Below, piece after piece: positions 1 to 6,012 of a DNA stretch of 7,401 bases. This stretch comes from Thermodesulfobacteriota bacterium (GTDB taxonomy: Bacteria; Desulfobacterota; QYQD01). The notes under the pieces were generated by a model that was not told the DNA's origin, did no database searches, and saw only the letters and a list, made by a program, of their open reading frames with translations. Position 1 is the first letter of the stretch. Each line of letters opens with the position of its first letter. Both the position numbers and the translations under genes were made by a program. The DNA is taken from positions 1 through 7,401 of the forward strand of contig JASEGX010000121.1 of the NCBI GenBank assembly GCA_030017815.1, given 5' to 3'.

Positions 1-197
1 ATGAGGATTCCCAGGCCGAAGTGGACGCTAATTTTGTTATGACCGACGATGAAAGGTTCGTCGAGATCCAGGTCTCTGCGGAGAAAAGGCCCTTTTCCGC
101 AGAAGAACTTGAGAAAATGGAACAAATGGCCAGTCAGGGGATAAAAAAGATTATAGAGATGCAGAAAGAAATAATCGCCCAACCACGCCTGAGATAA
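1..197 (+). CDS. rph: Ribonuclease PH, C-terminal end (5' truncated by window edge)
   Basis: The reading frame is open from base 3 to the TAA at 195-197 and gives the last 64 residues of a protein whose start lies outside the window. The segment VDANFVMT (bases 21-44), followed by RFVEIQVSAE and PFSAEEL, matches the conserved C-terminal part of ribonuclease PH, where the VDxNxVMT strand lies near the phosphorolytic site. RNase PH is a cytoplasmic phosphate-dependent 3'-5' exoribonuclease that trims tRNA precursors and other RNA 3' ends, working as a hexamer. The end ...EIIAQPRLR is a normal length for the family, with no extension. In many bacteria rdgB (dITP/XTP pyrophosphatase) follows rph, but here a non-coding gap of about 200 bases and an unrelated gene follow. 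No hairpin terminator was seen after the stop. Confidence 0.9.
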   Translation, partial: EDSQAEVDANFVMTDDERFVEIQVSAEKRPFSAEELEKMEQMASQGIKKIIEMQKEIIAQPRLR

Positions 198-385
198 CAC
201 CAAAAATTTTCGATCCTTCCGTAAGCCCTACCCTTCCACACCTTCAAATGAACGCCCGCTTTCAAACAATCCAGAGACCCTCAAAGAGACAGGAATAAAG
301 CATAATTTGTAATCCTCTGAATGGACCTGACCGATACGTTATAATAAAGAGCTAAGAACCCGCCAATTCCCACTTTGATGCACAC

Positions 386-392
386 GGAGGTG
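386..392 (+). promoter_or_regulatory. Strong Shine-Dalgarno site GGAGGTG for the 208-residue gene
   Basis: GGAGGTG ends 4 bases before the ATG at 397 (6 bases counting from the GGAGG core). This is the best ribosome binding site in the window and it fixes the start. Upstream, TATAAT at 340-345 could be a -10 box, but no good -35 box lies at 16-18 bases, so no full promoter is claimed. The rest of 198-385 shows no gene or hairpin. Confidence 0.75.
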
Positions 393-396
393 TAGC

Positions 397-1023
397 ATGG
401 AAGGCCGGCAGAAAGATATCGAGGTAACGGCAACGGTAACTGAGTTTTTCTATGAACGGGTCAAAAGCGCCGTTCAGAAACAGAAAAAATCCCTGTCTGA
501 GACCTCAGAGTGGTATGCGGTAAATCTCCTCTCCCGATATGCGGCAGCCTATGATTCAGGTGGGGAGGCCAACGAGCTTGATTTGGAAAAGACGCCAGTC
601 TGTATTGCTTACTATGAACTATTGAAGCAGCCCTTGCTACAAAAAATAAAAGGCTATAGGACCATCGGTGATTTTACCTTGTTTACGTCCGGTTTTTTCT
701 CGGACAGCTTAATGCTGAAGCCCTATGATATAGACTACTATATGGCCTTTGGCATAAAGTCTTACGGCGCCCTTGCCTACATCTATAACGCCGGATATTG
801 GGATAAAACTAAAAAAAAACTATTCATAGAGTTAACCCGGGAGTTCAGGACGATGGTTGACATCTTTGCAGACGTAAGGGAACAAACTGACATCGAAAGC
901 CAAGGCGGGCTCCTGAGACTATACGAAAGATGGGTGAAAACTCAAAGCCGGCGGGATGAGGCTTTATTAAAGGCCCAGGGCATCATGCCCAACCAGGACT
1001 TTAATATGGCGATCTTCCACTAA
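397..1023 (+). CDS. Conserved-looking protein of unknown function, 208 aa
   Basis: I cannot name this protein or assign a function. It is complete, with a strong ribosome binding site, an ATG start and a TAA stop. It appears soluble and largely helical: no signal peptide or membrane segment is visible. The N-terminal third is charged and helical (FFYERVKSAV at 17-26, WYAVNLLSRY at 39-48). The centre holds the most family-like stretch, GDFTLFTSGFFSDSL at 91-105, then DIDYY at 111-115 and KSYGALA at 121-127. The C-terminal third is amphipathic helix, with LLRLYERW at 172-179. I recall similar GDxxLFxSGFFxxSL...VDxDYY proteins labelled hypothetical in delta-type Proteobacteria, but that is memory, not a search. 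There are no cysteine pairs or recognisable nucleotide-binding motifs. A run of nine A at 811-819 is a possible slippage site, but the frame continues well beyond it. It seems monocistronic and converges on fabL. Confidence 0.8.
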   Translation: MEGRQKDIEVTATVTEFFYERVKSAVQKQKKSLSETSEWYAVNLLSRYAAAYDSGGEANELDLEKTPVCIAYYELLKQPLLQKIKGYRTIGDFTLFTSGFFSDSLMLKPYDIDYYMAFGIKSYGALAYIYNAGYWDKTKKKLFIELTREFRTMVDIFADVREQTDIESQGGLLRLYERWVKTQSRRDEALLKAQGIMPNQDFNMAIFH

Positions 1024-1098
1024 CGTACCCTTTTTTGTTCTTCCGGCGTTTACAGCCCGCCTCTCCTGCTGCCAATAATCCGTCCGCTCATTCTTTGC

Positions 1099-1851
1099 TC
1101 ACGCCAGGATAGAGTATCCGCCATCAACCACTATCGTCTGTCCGTGGATCATGGAAGCCAGATCACTGCAAAGCAAAAGCACTACATTGGCCACATCTTC
1201 CGGCGTCGTCAGCCGGCCGGCAGGCGTACGCTGCCGGGTATTATCGAGGATACTTTCCCGGGCAGGAAAGTGTTTTAAGGCCTCGGTATCCACGGCACCG
1301 GCAGAGACCACGTTGGCATTGATACCCAGCGGGGCCAGCTCTACAGCCAGATGGCGCACCAGAGATTCCAGGGCGGCCTTGGAGGCCCCCACAGCGGCGT
1401 AATTCTCGATAGCCCGCACAGCCCCCAGGCTGGAAACGGCAATAACGCGTCCCCCATTTTGCATTAACGGTATCGCGTGTTGTACCAGCGGGAGAAGGGC
1501 ACGGGCGTTGATATTCATTGTCCACTGCCAGTGCTTTTCCGTAAGTTCAAGGGCCGGTTTGAGTACTCCAGAGGCCGCATTACTTATCAGTACATCCAGC
1601 CTTCCATACTCATTTTTAACCTGCTCGAATATGTTTTTGATGTCTTCATCGTCAGCCACATTAGCCTTGACGGTTAAACACCGCACCCCTTTGGAGCGGA
1701 TAGACTTAGCGGTATTTTCCGCCTCCTGGCGATGGCGAAAATAGTTGACCACCAGATTAGCGCCATTTTCCGCCAGACTGAGCGCAATGGCCTTGCCAAT
1801 ACCCCGGGAACTGCCTGTCACCAGCGCAACCTTACCTTGAAGATCCAGCAT
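1099..1851 (-). CDS. fabL: Enoyl-[acyl-carrier-protein] reductase III, FabL type (SDR family)
   Basis: This 250-residue short-chain dehydrogenase/reductase has the N-terminal cofactor loop TGSSRGIG at 12-19, NAASG at 91-95, SS at 140-141 and the C-terminal GQTIVVDGG at 237-245. The catalytic motif is Tyr151-x6-Lys158, not the Tyr-x3-Lys of FabG-like SDRs. Tyr-x6-Lys is the enoyl reductase arrangement, and both positions equal those known for Bacillus subtilis FabL. Other FabL-like stretches include HWQWTMNINA (107-116), ENYAAVGASKAALESL (149-164) and DTEALKHFPARE (188-199). The enzyme would use NADPH to reduce the enoyl-ACP double bond, the last step of each fatty acid elongation cycle, in the cytoplasm. 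FabL is less sensitive to triclosan than FabI. No other fatty acid gene is adjacent. The ATG at 1851 follows a G-rich, modest ribosome binding site. A generic SDR is the alternative, but the active site argues against it. Confidence 0.88.
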   Translation of the reverse strand: MLDLQGKVALVTGSSRGIGKAIALSLAENGANLVVNYFRHRQEAENTAKSIRSKGVRCLTVKANVADDEDIKNIFEQVKNEYGRLDVLISNAASGVLKPALELTEKHWQWTMNINARALLPLVQHAIPLMQNGGRVIAVSSLGAVRAIENYAAVGASKAALESLVRHLAVELAPLGINANVVSAGAVDTEALKHFPARESILDNTRQRTPAGRLTTPEDVANVVLLLCSDLASMIHGQTIVVDGGYSILA

Positions 1852-1888
1852 ATCCTACCCCACTATCATCCAGATTAAAGGTTCTGCC

Positions 1889-1917
1889 ACTATACACCAT
1901 CATGTGCCACGCAGCAA
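1889..1917 (-). promoter_or_regulatory. Candidate sigma-70 promoter for fabL
   Basis: On the minus strand TTGCTG (1917-1912) is followed after 17 bases by TATAGT (1894-1889). The -10 box matches the consensus at 5 of 6 positions and the -35 box is weak. It sits about 40 bases before the fabL start and points at it. The call rests on pattern alone. Confidence 0.4.
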
Positions 1918-2044
1918 TTTAATGAAAAAGTTCACACGATTTGATCTTCCTCAGGACAACGCCGAAGAGGAACTTAGACTCTCGGGAAGGTCCTAATCCT
2001 TGACCCTGCGCACATAGGAAGGAGAAGATAATAAAGCCAGTAAA

Positions 2045-2073
2045 TTGACATAAATTCTAAAAACCTGTATATC
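2045..2073 (+). promoter_or_regulatory. Candidate sigma-70 promoter for manC
   Basis: A perfect TTGACA (2045-2050) is followed after exactly 17 bases by TATATC (2068-2073), which matches the -10 consensus at its first four positions. Transcription would begin near 2080 and leave a leader of roughly 35 bases before the manC ATG. No clear operator palindrome overlaps it. Confidence 0.55.
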
Positions 2074-2115
2074 CTTAGTCATTCCTTACGAATTTGAATC
2101 ACATAAAAGCCGACT

Positions 2116-3549
2116 ATGTCTGATGAAAATGTTCAGAAAATATTACAACCTGTAATCCTGGCCGGCGGGAGCGGATCACGGCTCTGGCCTCTATCCCGTC
2201 AAATGTATCCCAAACAACTCTTAAATCTCGTGGGCAACCGCACCATGCTGCAGGATACGATCCTGCGGGCAGTAAATATCCCCGGGGCGGTAATGCCTAT
2301 GATAGTGGTCGGCAAGGAACAAAACTTTCTGGTTAAAGATCAGTGCGCCGAACTAAACCTCCCGGTTAGCCCCTATATTGTCCTGGAACCCCTTCCCCGC
2401 AGCACAGCGCCGGCCATAGCTGCGGCCGCCCTGCTCTCCCGAAACATCTCCGGCGATGACGCCGTACTGCTCGTCCTTCCCGCCGATCACCTTATTAAGA
2501 ATATACCGGCATTTCATGAGGCAGTAGCGAAGGCCATGGATCTGGCTTTAAAGGGAGATTTAGTCACCCTCGGCATTAAGGCTGACCGGCCGGAAACCGG
2601 CTACGGTTATATAAAAAAGGGGGAAGGCTTTAAGGTGAGCGCCTTTATCGAAAAGCCGGATATAGCTGCGGCCGAGCGCTATGTAAAAGAAGGCAACTAC
2701 TACTGGAACAGCGGCATGTTTGCCTTTTTAATCGGCCGCTTCCTGGAAGAAATGGAAAAACATGCCCCCGACATCTTGCGCCAGGCAGAATTATCCGTGG
2801 CCCAGTCCGAAAACGACGACGGATTTATCCATCTGGACCTGGAGGCATTTAATAACTGCCGCTCTGAATCCATCGACTACGCCCTGATGGAAAGGTCGGA
2901 CTGCGTTGCCGTCGTACCGGCAGACCTGGGTTGGAGCGACGTAGGCTCCTGGGCGGCCCTGTACGAGGTCTTGAATAAGGACACCCGGGGGAACGCCGTC
3001 CATGGGGATGTGATCCTGAAAGGCGTGACCAACAGTCTCGTTCATTCCGAAGGAAGGCTGGTAGCCGCCGTAGGCCTAGAAAACATGCTTGTGGTCGAGA
3101 CCCACGATGCGGTCCTGGTAGCGCCCCTGCACCGCTCGCAGGAGGTCAGAAAGATAGTCCCGGACCTAATGGCCGCAAATCGTCAGGAATATCTCCTGCA
3201 CCAGACCGCCCACCGTCCCTGGGGGACTTACACGGTGCTTGAGGAACATCCCGGTTTTAAAATCAAGCGTATTACTGTAAAGCCCGGGGCACGGCTCTCA
3301 CTCCAGATGCACCACCACCGCTCCGAACACTGGATTGCAGTACGGGGCACAGCCCGGGTGACCAGGGGCGAAGAGGTCTTTCTGCTGAGGGAAAACGAAT
3401 CAACCTATATCCCGGCCGGGGAAAAACACAGGCTGGAAAATCCCGGAATCATAACCCTCGAACTAATAGAAGTGCAAAACGGCTCTTATCTGGGCGAAGA
3501 CGACATCATCCGGTTCGACGACCAGTATGGCCGGCTGCCTAAAAGCTGA
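2116..3549 (+). CDS. manC: Mannose-1-phosphate guanylyltransferase / mannose-6-phosphate isomerase, bifunctional
   Basis: This 477-residue protein has the full length of the type II bifunctional enzymes (ManC/AlgA/CpsB). Residues about 10-290 are the nucleotidyltransferase domain: GGSGSRLWPLSR (17-28) with PKQ (32-34) forms the GTP-binding pyrophosphorylase signature. LPADH (121-125), GYGYI (162-166), FIEKP (177-181), NSGMF (198-202) and GWSDVGSW (272-279) are further family motifs. Residues about 365-475 are the cupin isomerase domain, with RPWG (367-370) and the metal-binding QMHHHRSEHW (397-406). It interconverts fructose-6-P and mannose-6-P and makes GDP-mannose from mannose-1-P and GTP, supplying capsule, O-antigen or other mannose- and fucose-type glycans. 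The phosphomannomutase needed between the two steps is not here, nor are glycosyltransferases, so this is a stand-alone copy. An in-frame stop at 2104-2106 makes the ATG at 2116 the only likely start, although its ribosome binding site is weak. Confidence 0.95.
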   Translation: MSDENVQKILQPVILAGGSGSRLWPLSRQMYPKQLLNLVGNRTMLQDTILRAVNIPGAVMPMIVVGKEQNFLVKDQCAELNLPVSPYIVLEPLPRSTAPAIAAAALLSRNISGDDAVLLVLPADHLIKNIPAFHEAVAKAMDLALKGDLVTLGIKADRPETGYGYIKKGEGFKVSAFIEKPDIAAAERYVKEGNYYWNSGMFAFLIGRFLEEMEKHAPDILRQAELSVAQSENDDGFIHLDLEAFNNCRSESIDYALMERSDCVAVVPADLGWSDVGSWAALYEVLNKDTRGNAVHGDVILKGVTNSLVHSEGRLVAAVGLENMLVVETHDAVLVAPLHRSQEVRKIVPDLMAANRQEYLLHQTAHRPWGTYTVLEEHPGFKIKRITVKPGARLSLQMHHHRSEHWIAVRGTARVTRGEEVFLLRENESTYIPAGEKHRLENPGIITLELIEVQNGSYLGEDDIIRFDDQYGRLPKS

Positions 3550-3558
3550 CCCCATATC

Positions 3559-4098
3559 TCATTTCTCATTCGCACGACTAAAAATCTTTACTCCAAAATA
3601 GATATAATGTAATCCGGACAGCACGGTAAACACCGTGGTCAACCATACCAGGGTATCCCGCATCTGCCATATAACCGCCCAGAGATCCCTGCTCAAGATA
3701 ACAAAAACAGTCATTATCTGTAAAAGGGTAGTGATCTTGCTTATTATGCTCGGTCTTATAGTCACCTCGGAACCACTGACAAATAACATGGCTATACCCA
3801 GGACTATAATTACGTCCCGGCTGACGATTATTACGGTCAGCCAACTCGGTACAAGCTCCAGGTTGGCCAGGGTTATAAAAGTAGCGGACAGGAGCAATTT
3901 GTCTGCTATGGGGTCCAGGTAAGCGCCCAGAGTGGTTTTCTGTCTCAGGTAACGCGCCAGAAAGCCATCCAGTCCATCGCTCAAACCGGCGAGCGCGAAG
4001 ACAGCCAGCGCCTTATTAAAAGAGGCGTTTAAAAGAAGTATGATTAATACGGGCGTTAGTAATATGCGTATGACTGTTATCAGGTTGGGCAGATTCAT
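3559..4098 (-). CDS. pgsA: CDP-diacylglycerol--glycerol-3-phosphate 3-phosphatidyltransferase
   Basis: This 179-residue integral membrane enzyme carries the complete CDP-alcohol phosphotransferase signature: Asp41, Asp44-Gly45, Ala48-Arg49, Gly58, Asp62 and Asp66, with the standard spacing. These aspartates bind the two metal ions and the CDP-diacylglycerol. The N-terminal MNLPNLITVIRILLTPV is typical of PgsA. Hydrophobic segments lie at about 5-23, 28-40, 84-106, 122-136 and 150-171. It makes phosphatidylglycerol phosphate from CDP-diacylglycerol and glycerol-3-phosphate at the inner membrane, the committed step to phosphatidylglycerol and cardiolipin. Specificity for glycerol-3-phosphate is inferred from overall resemblance, since the motif is shared with phosphatidylserine and inositol phosphate synthases. 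It follows the YihY gene by 6 bases and is probably co-transcribed and translationally linked. The ribosome binding site is weak. It converges on manC with 9 bases between, so no separate terminator fits there. Confidence 0.93.
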   Translation of the reverse strand: MNLPNLITVIRILLTPVLIILLLNASFNKALAVFALAGLSDGLDGFLARYLRQKTTLGAYLDPIADKLLLSATFITLANLELVPSWLTVIIVSRDVIIVLGIAMLFVSGSEVTIRPSIISKITTLLQIMTVFVILSRDLWAVIWQMRDTLVWLTTVFTVLSGLHYIYFGVKIFSRANEK

Positions 4099-4104
4099 GG
4101 GGCT

Positions 4105-4938
4105 TTATCTTCGTCTTTGGCCGCATTGGGCGACAATCGCGCCACAGAACAGGAGCACACACGCCGAATAGTAAAAGGCAAACAGTATTACAACGGCCGT
4201 CTTAAATGAACCGAATACAGTACCGTATGTCTCAGCGGTCAGGGCGTATGAGATAAAAATACGCATGGCCGTCTCCCACAGAACAGTGCCAACTACACCG
4301 CCTAATAAGGCATACTTAAACGGCACCTTGGCCGTCGGAACGAATTTATAAAGGGCGGTAAATGAAACAATCACCAGTAAAATGGGTATCACGCGCCCTA
4401 TGCCCATCTCCAATATTGAAGGGGTCACAAGAGATCCTCCGACAATCTCCACCTGAAACTGGCTCATGGCCTTTAAGATAGCAATAATAACTACAGCCCC
4501 AAAAAGGAGGGCCCCCATAATAGGTATCATAATCAGAGAACAAAAAACCGAATGAATAAAATGACGCCCCTTGTGAGTCTCAAATATCTCATCAAAGGCC
4601 CTCTCCAGCGAATGAAAGATCAAGGTGGCTGTCCATAGAAGAAAGCCAAAACCGAACCAGCCCAGCGAACTGCTATGTGTGGTAATGTTTCTTAACTCTT
4701 TAAGGAAAAATTCCGCCAGATGCGGTCGGATCTGCTTCAAGAGCATGGTTACGCCGCGGACGAATTCCTCTGAGGTGCCCAGGACCACACCGACTATGTA
4801 AATCGCTAAAAAAAGGAATGGAAAGGCGGATAATACAGAATAAAATGAAACAGATGCGGCGAGATCAAAGCCGTCCTTCCTGAAGAAGGTCTTAGTTGCG
4901 CCACATAATACACGCCATCCCGTACGAACTATACCCAT
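4105..4938 (-). CDS. YihY/virulence factor BrkB family inner-membrane protein
   Basis: The protein has 277 residues from the ATG at 4938. A TTG directly before it (4941) is an alternative start giving one more residue; AAGG at 4951-4948 could serve either. I prefer the ATG. Six hydrophobic segments are visible at about 31-54, 94-109, 135-157, 184-199, 208-229 and 247-270, as expected for the YihY/BrkB fold. Family landmarks are the first segment AASVSFYSVLSAFPFL (28-43), YKFVPTAK (197-204), the glycine-rich GGVVGTVLWE (213-222) and YGTVFGSF (238-245). The family was once mislabelled ribonuclease BN. Its biochemical role is not settled, and a transport or lipid-related role is only suggested. 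Location just before pgsA is consistent with a membrane-lipid connection but does not show one. The C-terminus is short and basic (GQRRR), so the long tails seen in some homologues are absent. Confidence 0.9.
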   Translation of the reverse strand: MGIVRTGWRVLCGATKTFFRKDGFDLAASVSFYSVLSAFPFLFLAIYIVGVVLGTSEEFVRGVTMLLKQIRPHLAEFFLKELRNITTHSSSLGWFGFGFLLWTATLIFHSLERAFDEIFETHKGRHFIHSVFCSLIMIPIMGALLFGAVVIIAILKAMSQFQVEIVGGSLVTPSILEMGIGRVIPILLVIVSFTALYKFVPTAKVPFKYALLGGVVGTVLWETAMRIFISYALTAETYGTVFGSFKTAVVILFAFYYSACVLLFCGAIVAQCGQRRR

Positions 4939-4962
4939 CAAATCGGCCTTTTTTAAATTTGG

Positions 4963-5004
4963 AGCTGTCAGCCGTCAGCTCTCAGCTATGAGCCATCATC
5001 TGGC
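4963..5004. repeat. Imperfect 7-nt tandem repeat, consensus AGCYNTC
   Basis: Five consecutive heptamers start at 4963, 4970, 4977, 4984 and 4991: AGCTGTC, AGCCGTC, AGCTCTC, AGCTATG and AGCCATC. A sixth, decayed unit (ATCTGGC) occupies 4998-5004. AGC begins all five units, while positions 4, 5 and 7 vary. The array lies between efp and the YihY gene and runs straight into the 9-nt array. Confidence 0.8.
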
Positions 5005-5080
5005 GTTCGAATTGTTCGAGACGTTCGAGCTGTTAGAGTCGTTTAGTCGTTCGAACGTTTCGAACGTCGAACATTCTGAC
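5005..5080. repeat. Imperfect 9-nt tandem repeat, consensus GTTCGANNN
   Basis: Four exact-register nonamers start at 5005, 5014, 5023 and 5032: GTTCGAATT, GTTCGAGAC, GTTCGAGCT and GTTAGAGTC. Units of slightly varying length follow: GTTTAGTC (5041), GTTCGAAC (5049), GTTTCGAAC (5057), GTCGAAC (5066) and a decayed ATTCTGAC (5073). GTTCGAAC is itself a perfect 8-base palindrome. It is non-coding, sits just downstream of efp and has no U-tract, so it is not a standard terminator. Confidence 0.8.
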
Positions 5081-5105
5081 GTCTTATGTCTTCCGACCGC
5101 CCTTC

Positions 5106-5669
5106 TTACTTCACCCGTTCTATATAAGTATGGCTGCGCGTATCGACCTTCACCTTATCACCTACATTGATAAAAAGCGGTACCTGTATGCTCGCGCCGC
5201 TCTCTAAAACAGCCGGTTTGCTGCCGCCGCTGGCAGTATCACCCCTTAGGCCCGGTTCGGTGTCGGTCACAGTCAATGCTACAAAAGTCGGCAGATCCAC
5301 ACCGATAGGTTGGTCCTTATAGTAAAGCACCTTGACCACAATCCCGTCATGGAAAAAATCCCTGGTCTCGCCCAACTGCCCTGCCGTTAAAAAGGGCTGC
5401 TCATAGGTCTCATTGTCCATCATGTGATAATTATTTTCTTCATCTTTATATAAGAACTGCATCTCCCGTTCCTGCAGGTCCGGACGCCCTACCCGCTCCC
5501 CCGAGCGGAAATTCTGGTCAACGACCCCTCCGGTCAGCATGTTTCGCAACTTAGTCCGCACGAAGGCGCCGCCTTTGCCTGGTTTGACATGCAAAAAATC
5601 TACGATCTCATAAGGTTTGCCTTCCCATTCGATTCTCAATCCCTTCCGAAAGTCCGACGTCGAATACAT
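5106..5669 (-). CDS. efp: Translation elongation factor P
   Basis: This 187-residue protein has the normal three-domain EF-P length: a KOW-like domain at about 1-64 and two OB domains at about 65-127 and 129-187. The domain I loop reads KPGKGGAF (29-36), with Lys32 at the tip where E. coli has its modified Lys34. The C-terminal family signature is VDTRSHTYIERV (175-186), preceded by GDTASGGSKPAVLESG (143-158). EF-P binds between the P and E sites of stalled ribosomes and speeds peptide bond formation at consecutive prolines. A lysine at the tip fits either the EpmA beta-lysyl route or other lysine modifications, and argues against EarP rhamnosylation, which needs arginine. No modification enzyme is encoded in this window. 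The ATG follows the ftsB stop by 8 bases, with AGAGGGGA as ribosome binding site overlapping that stop, so translation is probably coupled. Confidence 0.96.
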   Translation of the reverse strand: MYSTSDFRKGLRIEWEGKPYEIVDFLHVKPGKGGAFVRTKLRNMLTGGVVDQNFRSGERVGRPDLQEREMQFLYKDEENNYHMMDNETYEQPFLTAGQLGETRDFFHDGIVVKVLYYKDQPIGVDLPTFVALTVTDTEPGLRGDTASGGSKPAVLESGASIQVPLFINVGDKVKVDTRSHTYIERVK

Positions 5670-5677
5670 TATCCCCT

Positions 5678-6010
5678 CTACCTTTTTCCTTCAGATTTTC
5701 CTTTCTTTTCCTCAAAACTATAAATAATCTCATTCGGTCTGACAAGCCCCAAATCCCTACGGGCGATCTCTTCCCGATAGCTGCGGTCTGTCTTGATGCG
5801 CCCTATTTTTTCACTTAGCTCTTTGTTTTCTTTTAATAATTCCTCATTTACTTTTTGTAACTTTTTATTTTTCTCCTCCAGCTTCTGGAGATAAAAAATC
5901 CCCCTGGCTGAAAATAAAATATAGGCAAAAAAAAGCACCAGGCAGAATACCGCCAGGAACCAGCAGAGCTTATTGCCAGTGATCCACTTCCGGTAGGATC
6001 TCTTCCGCAT
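5678..6010 (-). CDS. ftsB: Septum formation initiator, FtsB/DivIC family
   Basis: This 110-residue bitopic protein has a basic N-terminus (MRKRSYRK), one transmembrane helix at about 15-34 and a lysine/glutamate-rich coiled coil at about 40-72. It then has the conserved stretch EEIARRDLGLVRPNEIIY (80-97), which is diagnostic for FtsB/DivIC proteins. In the divisome FtsB pairs through its coiled coil with FtsL and binds FtsQ, and the complex activates septal peptidoglycan synthesis. The short highly charged tail after residue 98 is ordinary. The ATG lies 2 bases after the TAA of the upstream gene (TAACTATG), with little ribosome binding site of its own, so translation probably depends on re-initiation. 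In Gammaproteobacteria ftsB usually sits by eno and ispD, but here it stands between a flavoprotein gene and efp. Confidence 0.9.
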   Translation of the reverse strand: MRKRSYRKWITGNKLCWFLAVFCLVLFFAYILFSARGIFYLQKLEEKNKKLQKVNEELLKENKELSEKIGRIKTDRSYREEIARRDLGLVRPNEIIYSFEEKKGKSEGKR

Positions 6011-6012
6011 AG

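Noticed and set aside
1024..1098. GGCG/CGCC inverted repeat between the unknown gene and fabL as a bidirectional terminator
   Set aside because: The stem is only four bases with a long loop and has no T-run on either side.
1922..1996. Short plus-strand ORF of 24 codons (MKKFTRFDLPQDN...) in the fabL-manC gap
   Set aside because: It has no Shine-Dalgarno sequence before its ATG, no recognisable motif, and a length within chance expectation. It lies upstream of the likely manC promoter.
4962..4982. Rho-independent terminator for efp formed by GAGCTG...CAGCTC
   Set aside because: The inverted repeat is explained by the AGC heptamers and is followed on the minus strand by an A-rich, not T-rich, stretch.
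4963..5080. CRISPR array
   Set aside because: The repeats are only 7 and 9 bases, contiguous and without unique spacers, and no cas gene is present.
4988..5170. Plus-strand ORF of 60 codons over the tandem repeats
   Set aside because: Its sequence is mostly translated 7-nt and 9-nt repeats and then antisense efp. It has no ribosome binding site.
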